Assembly (NCBI RefSeq): GCF_000764305.2
Contig: NW_025932603.1
Coordinates: 62,001-126,000 of the forward strand
Direction: 5' to 3'
DNA from: Hyalella azteca
Taxonomy: Eukaryota; Arthropoda; Malacostraca; Amphipoda; Hyalellidae
Length of the DNA: 64,000 nucleotides
Part shown: piece by piece, positions 1 to 9,679 of the stretch
How positions within the stretch are numbered: the stretch's first letter is position 1
How the letters are laid out: each line of letters opens with the position of its first letter
Notes under the pieces: model-generated
Seen by the model: the letters and a program-made list of their open reading frames with translations, nothing else
Databases searched by the model: none
What the model was told of the DNA's origin: nothing
Program-made: the position numbers and the translations under genes

Positions 1-95
1 TGTCTGTCCGTCCGTGACGTTATGTTTTCGTCGACGAGAAAATGCGCTCTCTGTCACTCACTGCAGTGAGTACTGAATTATATATTTTTTAATTT
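1..95. repeat. Dispersed repeat, also present near 57595-57690
   Basis: The segment with GTCCGTCCGTGAC, then GAGAAAATGCGCTCTCTGTCAC and CACTGCAGT-AGTACTGA recurs with few changes near 57595-57690. It ends just upstream of the first coding exon of the window. Its family is not recognised. Confidence 0.6.
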
Positions 96-109
96 GTCGA
101 CTCGCATAG

Positions 110-257
110 ATGTGCGCACCCGCAAGCTCCCAACCGACGCTTGTCCACTGCCGCTGCCAGACGCGCCTGCGCCGTCGCTGCAGGTGGATGGCGTCGATGA
201 GAAGTTCAGGACGGCCGTCGTCCACACCATCACATTACTCGCACCACAAAACAAAAG
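110..257 (+). CDS. LRR-type exon of an NLR-like gene (5' part outside window)
   Basis: This is an internal exon with acceptor CGCATAG at 103-109 and donor AG|GTTTGAG at 257/258, entering in phase 1 and leaving in phase 2. It encodes about 48 residues, starting DVRTRKLPTDACPLP and ending TLLAPQNKR. The exon at 19845-20028 on the minus strand ends GLAPENKR and has the same entry and exit phases, so the two are homologous. By that homology it belongs to the C-terminal leucine-rich part of a NACHT-LRR-type protein. A read-through ORF past the donor stops at 294 and a nearby AATAAA follows, so a truncated isoform ending here is possible. The continuation into the 1146-1274 exon is preferred because that exon also has a homologue in the minus-strand gene. 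Confidence 0.6.
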
Positions 258-263
258 GTTTGA

Positions 264-401
264 GATACAATGGACCAATATTGTAAAAGATTAAAATAAA
301 AGAAGATACAATTACCCATTATTGTAAAAGATTCAAGATTAAAATAAAAGAAGATACAATTACCCATTATTGTAAAAGATTCGAGATTAAAATAAAAGAT
401 T
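264..401. repeat. Three tandem copies of a 41-49 bp AT-rich unit
   Basis: Copies begin GATACAAT and contain ATTGTAAAAGATT and AAAATAAAAGA. The array starts a few bases after the splice donor at 258. Confidence 0.75.
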
Positions 402-567
402 CAAATCATGAACCGTCTTTGGACGAGGGAGGGTCTTGATAATTATTTTTCTCGTTTTTTATGTTTAACTTAAAAAAACTGTGTTTTTTCTCGCTAAACA
501 GAGAACATTTGAGTAACTATAAATAAGTTTTAATAAAAAATACTGTAAGTTTGTGAATATCCTTTCT

Positions 568-624
568 TTAACATTCTCGCATTAATTTTAACATTCTCGC
601 ATTAATTTTAACATTCTCGCATTT
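568..624. repeat. 21-bp tandem repeat, three copies
   Basis: TTAACATTCTCGCATTAATTT is repeated three times inside the intron of the first gene. No other structure was seen between 402 and 850. Confidence 0.8.
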
Positions 625-850
625 CTTTAATTCTCGCTAGCTAATCTGTGCCTGATGTTTTTGAGTTTATATATTGTAGATTGGATGTTTGAGCATAATC
701 TTCGGAGTGTGGATCTTCATCTAAAATTTGCCTTTATTGTCTGTTGAGATGAACAGAAATTTAAGTCTAGCTGAATCATCGTGAAAATAAGGCGAAAAAT
801 GTTTGTTTCTTGTGCCTGTACGGGAACTTTTGAGTCTGAGCGAAGTCTCT

Positions 851-1092
851 GTGCATGGTGGCCCATGCAGTGGTTACAGTTCAGAGTACCAAGATTGGCG
901 CAGAGAGGCGCGGGTTCGATCCCAGCTCTGTGCGCCAGTTTCTGGTCAGAATCGGCGAGGAGGCCGGGCGGTTAAGCAGAGCAGAATTGTAGCAGTGAGT
1001 TGCGCGTTCGAGACCGCAAAATGCTGTGAATGTTCTGCGATGTTAAGAATCGGCGACAGGCCCTTGGCCTAATAAACGCTGAAACCGCTATT
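851..1092 (+). mobile_element. tRNA-derived SINE (family A, copy 1) with LINE-like tail
   Basis: A pol III promoter is visible. An A-box-like TGGCCCATGCAGTGG lies at about 857-871, and a near-perfect B box GGTTCGATCCC at 913-923. A second B-like motif, GCGTTCGAGACC, is at 1004-1015, so the head looks dimeric. The 3' end (1045-1092) carries GAATCGGCGACAGGCC, a short GGCC/GGCC stem and a TATTA-rich tail. The same tail closes the LINE remnant at 56345-56800. It sits inside the intron of the first gene. Confidence 0.7.
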
Positions 1093-1145
1093 ATTATATA
1101 TGATTAGCGTAACTGAAGGTATTGATATCGAAATTTGTGTGCCAG

Positions 1146-1274
1146 GTTCGCAACGCTGAAGCTACAGAGCAAGACAAAGCTCTCTGAATCAGAATTGCAA
1201 TCAACCCTACGAGACCTGCATGCACATGGTATCAGGACGATGGAAGGTGACCGCACTCGCATCGAAATTTTGAA
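1146..1274 (+). CDS. LRR exon of the same NLR-like gene
   Basis: Acceptor GTGTGCCAG lies at 1137-1145 and the strong donor AA|GTGAGTG at 1274/1275, with phase 2 on both sides. The reading frame begins FATLKLQSKTKLSESEL and ends GDRTRIEILK. It aligns with the exon at 19332-19454 on the minus strand, which begins FSSLRLSGCHLGDDE. Shared positions include F-x-x-L-(K/R)-L, a downstream L-x3-G-(I/V)-R-T, and identical phases. The spacing of Leu residues fits a leucine-rich repeat. The open frame is short (43 codons), so the call rests mainly on this homology and on phase matching with both neighbours. Confidence 0.65.
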
Positions 1275-1604
1275 GTGAGTGAACGATGATGAATGCATCT
1301 CTTACCGTTCTCTAGCTCCTGGAATTAGTTTCTCAATCAGTATGCAAAAATTGTGATTTTGTATTATTATTATTTATGTTGTATCTCTTCGGTTCTCACA
1401 TTAAGCCACGGTTTCATTCATGTGAATTCAAAAAAGTCATTGTTCAAACTTCTTATCTTCACCTTATAACCGACTTGGGGAGTACAAGCGTCCATAACGG
1501 TAAAAAATATCGCCATTGCATGTTAATGAGGTGCAGTAGGTAATGGTAATTGTGATAATGAACAAGAGAACCGAAATTAGAGCAAAAAGATGTTATAAAA
1601 AGTA

Positions 1605-1680
1605 CACGAAAAGTACAAGAATCGGTAACAGGCCATGGGCCTATTTCTTCAGTGCCGACATTTTCTATTCTATTCTACAT
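1605..1680 (+). mobile_element. 3' tail fragment of LINE/SINE family A
   Basis: CACGAAAAGTACAAGAATCGG, a GGCC-ATG-GGCC stem, then CAGTGCCGACATT and a (TTCTA)n tail. It matches the 3' ends at 1045-1092, 56345-56410 and 57241-57310. Confidence 0.65.
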
Positions 1681-2630
1681 ATTGTTTTACCCACGTTACT
1701 ATGAAAGAGCTCTGCAGGGGTAACGTATATAACAGCAAAATTTTCATCCTTCGATTACTTTTCAAATACAATAAGTAAATTATAATTGTTACATCATATA
1801 CGTCATCTGTCGCTTCAAAAACACTTTGTAACAAGGTTAAAATATATTTCTATACATCATATGTAAATTGGTCACAGATGAGGGTTTAATAGCTTAAATT
1901 GTTACTATAACTTGGGCTAAAAAGAAAGAGTTTACTTTTAATATAGAGTTACATATCGGTAACATACAAGTTTTTTGTTGAATAAGGTTTAATGAGTTCT
2001 CTGTTGATTGGCATTACTTCAGTCTGACATCAGCAGAATTATTAGGAATTATAATTAGAATTATTTAATTAATTTAATTGATATGTATATTAACGAGATT
2101 TTCCATACACGTATTCACAATACTTGTTTCATATATCGGGACATAACAGAGATGTTACATTTCCATTTGATCAACATTGGTGAAAAAATTTGTAGGTTGA
2201 AGGGCGACAAATTTATTCCAAACAGTTCAAAATTTCCTATAAATATATTAATAAAATAATCGAGAACCAAACGAACCATGCCATCCCGAGCTAACCGGCC
2301 GGGTTGTGGTGACTTACGCGCTAGATATAATTTTGTATTGTAAATAAATTAAAAGAGTTCTAGTTCAAAAATTTTCAGAAATACTATTCCAGATTATCAT
2401 TATTTAATGTTGTTAATACTCGTATCTCATTGGTTGTAATGTAATACGAAGACACGAGTAAATAAAACATTATGGTATCCCTGACACTGGCCATCTTATA
2501 TAAGGTGCCTCGGTGCGATGGGTTCATCGTTTAACTATAGCCGTAAATATTGAAAGTCTTAGTAAATATCGAGATACGTTATTAACTGAACTGCTGATTG
2601 CTGAAGTTTAACTCCGTCTCATTCCGACAG
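1681..2630. other. Intron, no recognised feature
   Basis: AT-rich intronic DNA between the second and third exons of the first gene. No open frame longer than about 30 codons with splice sites was seen. Confidence 0.5.
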
Positions 2631-2706
2631 GCGAAGTGGACTCATCAATATCTACATCCGCGAGGCACTACCTGAGAAAGTAGAAGTGATTAAGGTTGCA
2701 GAATAA
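2631..2706 (+). CDS. Probable terminal exon of the NLR-like gene
   Basis: The acceptor CTCATTCCGACAG ends at 2630. Entering in phase 2, the frame completes a Lys codon and reads RSGLINIYIREALPEKVEV, then IKVAE and a TAA stop at 2704-2706. The phase matches the donor at 1274. An AATAAA lies 96 bases downstream. The sequence has the Leu/Ile spacing of a closing LRR strand but no recognisable domain on its own. The 3' exon proposed for the minus-strand paralogue (18546-18678) is not clearly similar, so this end is less certain than the two exons before it. Confidence 0.45.
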
Positions 2707-2801
2707 CAAGACTAAGTTAATGATTGTTTTATCACGTTCATGTTGAACATCGTAAATAGTCAATCTACCAAGTCTAAAAATATTTTTGACAAAAGCATTG
2801 G

Positions 2802-2807
2802 AATAAA
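2802..2807 (+). terminator. Candidate poly(A) signal AATAAA
   Basis: AATAAA lies 96 bases after the TAA at 2704-2706. Between here and 3140 no gene was seen. Confidence 0.35.
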
Positions 2808-3140
2808 AGAGTGGAAGATATCTAACGGCTTGTTGACATGCACTTGATTGAATCGCACTTGACATTTCAATTGATTGTAGTAACTCTAGACTCTAGAGAG
2901 ACGTTCAAACCGATTGACGTTTCAATTGACGTCGCTGTTTCATAATATTGCCGTTTCACTTGATTGATGTATCGGTAATTGAAGTTTTGTATGATTCTAG
3001 TGTTTAGTGTTTCTTCACATATGTTTCGGCTTGCTTTCTCTCCCAACATTCAAATTACCTCATCTTTCTGTAATTTCTGAAGATTAATTAAATGATCAAT
3101 TAATTACTGATCAACACGGGTTGCGAAAGCCAAATTTACT

Positions 3141-3216
3141 CTACAATGAAAAGTTTGAGAGACGAAATATGAATGGTGATTTAATTGTCATTTTCTCCAA
3201 CGACGTCGCTGTCACC
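3141..3216 (-). CDS. Possible terminal exon of a secreted-protein gene
   Basis: The acceptor CATTTGTCCAG precedes 3216. In phase 2, joined to the donor of 3348-3492, the frame reads VTATSLEKMTIKSPFIFR and a few more residues to TAG at 3143-3141. It is only 24 codons, so it could be chance. A plus-strand ORF over the same bases (from about 3170, about 29 codons) is an alternative. Confidence 0.25.
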
Positions 3217-3347
3217 CTGGACAAATGGTGCGATGCCGCGAAGCGTGACTTCAATTAGAATATCAGTACAGTATTAGTCGAAGAAGTCCTAAAGCAACAA
3301 CTCTTATTAGCATGAAGTCTAAGCCTAATCTTGCTACTTTAACTCAC

Positions 3348-3492
3348 AAAACATCTGGTTGCACATCAATAGCTGTACAGATAATTGGAAGAAGTTCTCG
3401 GAACATATCGTGGTACGTGTCATTATACCCCGAGTATGGAATTTCTTCAGACGCAAATTCCATGCCTCCGGCCACATAGACAAACAGTTCTA
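3348..3492 (-). CDS. Internal exon of an unrecognised protein
   Basis: The exon is bounded by acceptor TATGTAATGCAG (ending 3493) and donor TT|GTGAGTT (3348/3347), entering in phase 1 and leaving in phase 2. It encodes ELFVYVAGGMEFASEEIPY and then SGYNDTYHDMFRELLP, ending AIDVQPDV. The amino-acid composition and clean splice sites support real coding sequence. The domain is not recognised. It lies downstream of, and on the same strand as, the signal-peptide exon at 5031-5228. Linking exons are uncertain. A poly-C run sits just upstream of the acceptor. Confidence 0.5.
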
Positions 3493-4594
3493 CTGCATTA
3501 CATACCCCCCCCCCCGGAAAATGAGAGTGACTGGAAATAGTCACAGAAATTTGTAGGGTTAATAGTGATTTATGTCCGCGATCTTTAAATTCGTGGGACT
3601 AGAGTCTGCATGGTTAACAGAGTTCATCGATGCGACGTATTTAACATAAAGATGTAGGGTTAGTGGGTTACAATGTTTAGAGAGGGTCGACCCATGACCA
3701 TCACGGAGTCTGCTCCAGCCAAGGCGATGCTTGATTCTCATGTTTATTGTTTGCGCTCCTGTGGAAGTTCTTGCTTATGTCATCATTTTCTACCATCAAC
3801 AATTGCGCCGCATATAGCAAAGAACTATGTCACTGTCAGTACTCGGTGCTACACTTGGTACCTCACCGGTACCACACGTACATGTACAAATACCATCGAT
3901 CAGGTAACATGTGACCAAGTCTATATTTATCTAGATATACGGTCGATAAAGTTTGATTATATTGAAGTTTCACAATATTATCGTTCTGCTTGTAAGTTGT
4001 ATCTTGTGTTCCTCTTGATCGATCGAAGTTTCTCTAGATTGAAGCTTCACCTGGGAGCTGCAAAGCATGAATGTCGATTGACTCACGCGACTCATTATTC
4101 TCTTATTTCTTGGACGATAATTATACTCAACTCCTACTCGACACTTGATTTAAATTATACATAATTGTAATCACACTTGATATTGCTCCTCTAGACTACA
4201 ATATTTTAAGTTGTTGCGGCCTTCATAAACGATATATTAAGATAAGCTCCTATTAATAAAAAATATAGTCAACTACCGGTACTTACAGTTGTGTGTGCAA
4301 TTCTAGACTTCCTCTTAATAAATGTATTAAATCACAAACTCTTTCATGTCCATTTATTTGACAGCATAGCTTGAAGAGCTGAACAGGAATAAATTCATAT
4401 AAAGTTAAACATTACTACAAATGATATTAAAAATGCACCACAAAAACATCAGTGAGACTCACTTTTTGTCAAACTTCAAAACTTTTTAACGACATTGCCT
4501 GCGGATGAACTTCAGGTTGAGAAACAAAATTTCCAAATCAGCCGACATTTTTGCGGTCGCTCCTATATGCGGTCCGGTAATATTAAATCCCTAC

Positions 4595-4660
4595 CGAGAT
4601 ATAAATATATTCACCGCATATTCAGGCGAGCAACGAATACATTTTGCAATTACAAGTTCA
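4595..4660 (-). CDS. Possible small internal exon
   Basis: The strong pyrimidine-rich acceptor TTTTATTTTCTTATCAG ends at 4661 and the donor CG|GTAGGG starts at 4594. The phase-2 frame encodes ELVIAKCIRCSPEYAVNIFI. It is short, and the call depends on splice-site quality only. Confidence 0.25.
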
Positions 4661-4797
4661 CTGATAAGAAAATAAAATCGGAGAGTTCATTTATTCCCTG
4701 CTGCAATGCTGAAAGTCAAATGGAATCACGAGGCCGCGGTTGGGTGCTAGAAAAAGACAATTTTTTTCTCTAACCTAAAGGATGAAAAAAATCACTA

Positions 4798-4929
4798 GCA
4801 AACATTGACCCGTGACAGGATGAAAAGTGTGTATGTTGATTCATTGGCCGTTGTTTGTCTAGATTTATGAGAATCTTTAACTAAAACTACTAATAAACGC
4901 AAATTACGATTGAAAAGATGTTCATTTAA
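4798..4929 (-). CDS. Possible second exon of the secreted-protein gene
   Basis: After acceptor ACTGACGGGCAG the phase-0 frame stays open for 44 codons (LNEHLFNRNLRLLVVLVKDS and onward) to a TAG at 4795-4797. Phase 0 fits the donor of the signal-peptide exon at 5031. The exact donor could not be decided: GTCACG inside codon 38, or GTAATT inside codon 8. A 44-codon chance ORF is not very rare at this base composition. Confidence 0.25.
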
Positions 4930-5030
4930 CTGCCCGTCAGTTGATTTATAATTGAAAACAATATGAGTAGTTTAGCCAGGCACGTGGAGACCAAATGAAG
5001 ATGATGGGGGTTTGTCTTCAAATATTTTAC

Positions 5031-5228
5031 CTCGGTCATCGGTAATTCGGTATGGATTACTCTTCCGTTCATCAAAGATTTAATATGAATAAATCCCATG
5101 TCACCTATATATGACTCATTGTTTGGATATAATTTGCCAGTTATTTGTGCTGACAGAGATGTTATGGTGAAATAGAGAAGAATTATATAGTGATTACAGT
5201 ATTTCACCGTCTTCTTTTTTTCTGACAT
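5031..5228 (-). CDS. Signal-peptide exon of a candidate secreted protein
   Basis: The first in-frame ATG is at 5228. The product starts MSEKKKTVKYCNHYIILLYF, a Lys-rich n-region and a hydrophobic core, followed by TITSLSA and a likely cleavage before QITGK. The mature start contains two NxS/T-like or Asn-rich stretches (PNNES). The exon ends MTE at donor GAG|GTAAAATAT in phase 0 (66 codons). A GCCACCATGG context 19 bases upstream in another frame would make an 18-codon uORF. The protein family is unknown. Downstream candidate exons are at 4798-4929, 4595-4660, 3348-3492 and 3141-3216, and they are individually weaker. Confidence 0.45.
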
Positions 5229-5339
5229 TTTTAAGTACCAATCCGGCCATGGTGGCAATCAAGAATATATTTTTTGTCAAAGTTTGTCACGCTTGAAATC
5301 ATCGTGGGTCAACCTTATATAATTCGACCATGATTCAGA

Positions 5340-5520
5340 CTAGCAGTGAGTTGCGGGTTCGATCTCAGCTGCCTGCGACAATTCAGGTTTAGGTTACGCC
5401 CAGCAAATTTGAGTAGTGAGCTACGTGTTCGAGACCGTAACAAGCTGTGAAAATTCGGCGATGTTCAGAATCAGCAACAGAATGAATGCAGACATTACTA
5501 TATTGTACATACTAATATAT
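5340..5520 (+). mobile_element. tRNA-derived SINE (family A, copy 2)
   Basis: AGCAGTGAGTTGCGGGTTCGATCTCAG holds a B box at 5356-5366. A second GTGTTCGAGACCG motif and AAGCTGTGAAAATTCGGCGATG follow, in the same order as copy 1 (about 990-1045). The tail is degenerate (CAGAATCAGCAACAG) and runs into a TA-rich tract. Confidence 0.6.
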
Positions 5521-6537
5521 TCTACTTCTACTACACTATACATCTGCCCAGAGCAAATATATTTATCAAGAATTACTGGAAGATTTAAAATGAACAGATG
5601 AATCTAATTTAAATCTCAGAACAAAATCAAACAAATCCAAAACTCAGTTGAGCGAGCACTTATTCACATTTGCTATAAGTTTAAAAACTCATGTCACATC
5701 ATAGAGTAGGTAATATAAAATGGAAATATGATAGGAGGCAATGTGAACGAATCCCGAAAATTTAGTCTTGAAATAGTTCGTATGGACGACCACTCAGTCA
5801 AGCACCATCTACAAAGTGCACTACTTCCAACTTTAAAACATTATGACATCTCCTATCAGATCTAGAACATTATCTCGTAGGCTATAGCCTAGTCATTGAT
5901 TCATATGACTTGGAAATATTTCTAAAATTTGCCTGAAACTTCTTTAATCTTCCAAGTACTAAGTTTTAATTTTGAGTGTTGATTCACTTTGAAACATTGA
6001 ATAGTTTCTTCATTTCACAATTCAACGCTCTCCGTATTATATGTATATGTTTCAGATACACATATTTTTCATACAAGTGTTGAACATTCAGAATCTGGAA
6101 CGGCCGTCGTCAGTTTTAAAGCAATTTTAGAGATTATTGGGTGTTACTGTAGACAAATCTAAAACCTACATAAAAAATTGAAGAATCTTATTAATCTACA
6201 AAAAATATCATCGCCTTCGATCATTCTGCGTCTACTATTTCAAGTGCATTCAAGAATAGGTTACTTTGAACCTAAGATTCGTGACGAGGATGGAGGTAGT
6301 GAAGTTCTAGTAACTGTAAGCAAGCGTGGAATGTTCAAATAATGTGTTGTGTTGCAATTCACGTTATATGAATGACATACTTTCACAATTATGTCACCTA
6401 AGTTACCAAACACACATTAGTTTGATAAGTTAATGGACATATGCAATGAACATTTGAAATTAAACCAATATTAGATATATTCTTAACACTATAGGGCAGG
6501 TACACTATGTTGATATTATATTCTGAATTATACTTAT
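5521..6537. other. Intergenic, nothing recognised
   Basis: AT-rich DNA without supported ORFs or strong repeats. Confidence 0.5.
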
Positions 6538-6545
6538 TACATTGG

Positions 6546-6953
6546 CAAGGACTACTACACACAGGACATGCATAGCCTATGTCCAGCCTCTGCTAGCAGA
6601 GGCGATCGCCTACACTATGAAAATGCTGGTGTTTTAGTGGCATCAACAAATGATATGCCCATAATTGTTTCATACAATAGTATTACAATGTGTGTAGTAG
6701 TCCTTGGTCAGAACCATAGACTTTTTGCCAGTTTTGAAGTTCAAAATTTTGTACTAAGCAAAGTAGGTACCATTTTCCTGCCTTCATACACNCAAGGACT
6801 ACTACACACATTGTAATACTATTGTATGAAACAATTATGGGCATATCATTTGTTGATGCCACTAAAACAACAGCATTTTCATAGTGTAGGCGATCGCCTC
6901 TGCTAGCAGAGGCTGGACATAGGCTATGCATGTCCTGTGTGTAGTAGTCCTTG
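6546..6953. mobile_element. Palindromic hAT-type non-autonomous element with 8-bp TSD
   Basis: Two 161-bp units, 6546-6706 and 6793-6953, are near-perfect inverted copies around an 86-bp spacer. Each unit itself begins CAAGGACTACTACACACA and ends with its complement. The whole is flanked by the identical octamer TACATTGG at 6538-6545 and 6954-6961. An 8-bp target duplication is characteristic of hAT-class insertions. An undetermined base (N) at 6792 sits exactly at the inner edge of the right unit. ORFs in both directions here are by-products of the palindrome. Confidence 0.8.
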
Positions 6954-6961
6954 TACATTGG

Positions 6962-7097
6962 TAAAAAATTGCATACGCCTGGTGCTTCTAATACTCCGGA
7001 AATAGCAAATGCTCCGCAGTGTTCCAAGGATCAATTGTTCGCCAGAAAGCGCAATGTGATCTGTCGATTCCGGTTACAGAAACGTTTGAAGACGGAC
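6962..7097 (+). other. Possible 5' UTR exon of the zinc-finger gene
   Basis: The sequence ends in a good donor, GAC|GTAAGT at 7097/7098, and the next acceptor on this strand is at 7442. No start codon in the correct frame is needed if it is untranslated. Its 5' limit is unknown. Confidence 0.3.
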
Positions 7098-7266
7098 GTA
7101 AGTTACTGTGCTCTGTGCCCGACTGTGCAAATAACAATTATATATAGTTGAATAGGTTATATTGTTACAATAGTCTAGATTGGTGCATGGAGCAAAAGCT
7201 TGAGAGTAGAAGCTCCTTGGACGGTTGGACCTTATCTCAAGGATGCCGGTCGCAGCCGGTGCGTCG

Positions 7267-7300
7267 TCAGTAGCGAAGGGACGGGGGGGGGGGGCAGTTC
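7267..7300 (+). promoter_or_regulatory. Candidate core promoter: Inr TCAGT with DPE at +28
   Basis: TCAGTA places +1 at 7269, and AGTTC at 7296-7300 matches the RGWYV downstream element at exactly +28 to +32. A G-run lies between. It is 212 bases upstream of the ATG at 7481. The DPE consensus is degenerate, so chance agreement is possible. Confidence 0.3.
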
Positions 7301-7442
7301 GTCGGTGTCTGATTCACACGGGGACACCTCAGTCACACCGGCCGTTGTAGCCACACATGACACATCTTACTCTTCATGTTTGTTTGCATTTTGCAATTAC
7401 ATTCTTTCAAATTTTCTAATTTTGTTCTCCCACTTTTTCCAG

Positions 7443-7497
7443 TTTGCATTAAGTATTTCTGTTCTGTCTATAGTCAAGATATGGAAGTGACTGTCAA
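7443..7497 (+). CDS. Candidate first coding exon of the zinc-finger gene
   Basis: The excellent acceptor TTCTCCCACTTTTTCCAG ends at 7442. The exon carries ATG at 7481 (purine at -3, G at +4), encodes MEVTV plus two bases of a Lys codon, and ends at donor AA|GTGAGA. Phase 2 matches the acceptor at 10466, giving MEVTVKSISHSQH across the junction. Only 17 coding bases support it. The alternative start is the ATG at 10507. Confidence 0.35.
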
Positions 7498-7720
7498 GTG
7501 AGAATTGAGAAAGTCAAGTTAAATAGATTCCAACTTTCCAAGAAAGTATCATTCATAATTAGCCTTCAATTCTAAATCCAAATTTTTAATAATTACAATA
7601 GCCAAAGATGAAAGAAGAAACCTCAGACTCAGAAACCTCACTCTCAGCTGGCGCATCACTTGAGATCATGACCATGAGATGAACTTATGAATATGATGTG
7701 AGTTTTCATCATTGAATATA

Positions 7721-8580
7721 GGGTAAACGCGGTATATTCCGACACTTTAAGGACGCATCGAGAAATGAAAAACTATAAAAAAAAACCGTATGCGTTACGT
7801 AAGTTCTGTTGCCTTCACATGACTCTCAAAACACTTCACTACGCGTCAGCAACGATGAAACGTCACAAAATGTTGCCATATTTATTAAAAAGCCTTTAGA
7901 ATGGAAACCTACCAAATCCCTATATTCCGTCACTTTGTGTGGCAACATCCGACACCGCGACACGTAGTGAGTCGTATTGCGTCAGCGCTTCAAACTTAAC
8001 TGATACGTATTGCCGACCCGGGCGACATCCACGTGTTCGAATTCCGTTTGCTGTGTGAGCTGTATTGGGATACAACACGGCTTTGAATTAGAACACTAAC
8101 GAATATTAAACACTACTTAATTACGTTTTAATTAACAGCTATTAGGCTTTTAATTAATCAAATTTCAATTTTTGTACAAAGCTTTGAATGATCTGTGTGT
8201 GTCGACTGTGTCCAATTCAAGTTATGTCGGAATTAGTTTTCATGTGTCAATATATTCACAGATGTATTTAAAAGTCTCAAACCATAATATTCTTCCTATA
8301 AAAACAGTTATTCACTATTTGGTAGAGCCATGTCAACTGTCAAATTTGACACATTTTTCGATGATCTCACCACGTGGCATGCATTGTCTCTCTTTGGATC
8401 TCAATATTTTCCCGCTAGATGGCCCAGACCTAGTGTTTTTGCAGTATTTCGACACGCAAATGTATGACGTCACCATTTCAACCATCAATGAATGCATGGA
8501 ACTAAAACAAAGCTTAATATAAAGGAAAAACTAGAGAAGTGACGGAATTACCTACGATGTCGGAATTACCGCGTTTACCC
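7721..8580. mobile_element. DNA transposon-like element with TIRs and TA target duplication
   Basis: The left end GGGTAAACGCGGTATATTCCGAC and the right end are inverted repeats (about 23 bp with one indel), each bounded by TA. Internal copies of the GTCGGAATTA/TTCCGACA motif occur. Its longest ORF (8172-8522, 116 codons) shows no transposase motif, so it is probably non-autonomous. The TA duplication points to the Tc1/mariner/pogo-like superfamily. It lies in the large 5' intron of the zinc-finger gene. Confidence 0.6.
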
Positions 8581-9679
8581 TAGTAATTCAATTACTACCT
8601 ATAGGCTATATGCTATATATACTTCATTAATCTGTTTCTGTTATAATGTTATTTGCTAGCTAGTTCATTGATTTATATTCATTTCCCAACTTTCATTTGG
8701 TTGTGTCACTTGTGAAGTTGTGTGTTGTGTTGAGTGTTATTGTAATATTATTCTCTTTTTCCCCTTTATCATTTCTCTATATGATACTTGAAAAGTTGAA
8801 ATTTTTAAATATTGATTACCTTAATTCATCATTTCATGGCTCAATGCATACTATTGCATATGCTTACAGCCTTACACTATTAGGAAATGAGTTACTCAGG
8901 TTCCTTGTTTGTATTAAATTCTTGCACATTGATGCTTTATGTCCATTGTCCATCTCCATCAGAACCAACTTCAAGAAACTTTCTTATATGCACTAAAATA
9001 AAATTGATAAAAATACTAAATTACTGTATATTTTCAAAAGTTTTTCAGTCAATCCAAGCAACTATTTACTACAGTTTGTTTATCTGCACTGCACCTGCAG
9101 TAAAAAAATTCAATTTTTCTCATTGTCCACTTGAAGTTATTTAGTTGCCAATCAACAAAAACTAAAAGCCATCATGTGACAGTTCAGCCTGTCCAGGGTG
9201 CTGAAAGTGGGTGAATATCGCAAGATCTTTAGCAAGGCATCAGTAGCAATATTCACACCTTCAGAAGATCTTGCTGAAACATTTGAATTGAAATTATTGC
9301 ATTTCAGTTATTTGCCAGTCTTCAGCCAACTATTTAGAAAATAGTTGAAAATCTGAAAGACTGCAAGTGCATACAGTAGGCTTTCTGGTATGTTGGATGG
9401 ATCAGAATGCAGTGAAGCTTGTCTGGAAATCAGTTGTGATGAGTGTAAGAGTTGCAGTGTGTGGAGAGTAAGGGATATACTATCAAAGTTGTAAGGAGCA
9501 TTTTCTCATTAAAAAATAATATACGTTTAAAAATTACTTTTTAAAGACAACACTTCCAAAGAATCCAGTATCTCCAATCTTACAGATGTACAATGAATTT
9601 CTCATCTAATTTTCGAAAATTAAAAAAATTACCTTTTCAATTTTTTAAATATATATAAATTTTTTTTAATATATAAATT

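Noticed and set aside
851..960. Possible true tRNA gene
   Set aside because: A and B boxes are present, but no cloverleaf with paired acceptor stem could be drawn and the unit continues into a SINE body and tail.
3673..4164. 163-codon plus-strand ORF
   Set aside because: Composition resembles translated AT-rich noncoding DNA, with no domain, splice or promoter support.
6568..7027. Two ORFs sharing a reversed peptide
   Set aside because: Both are readings of the inverted-repeat mobile element.
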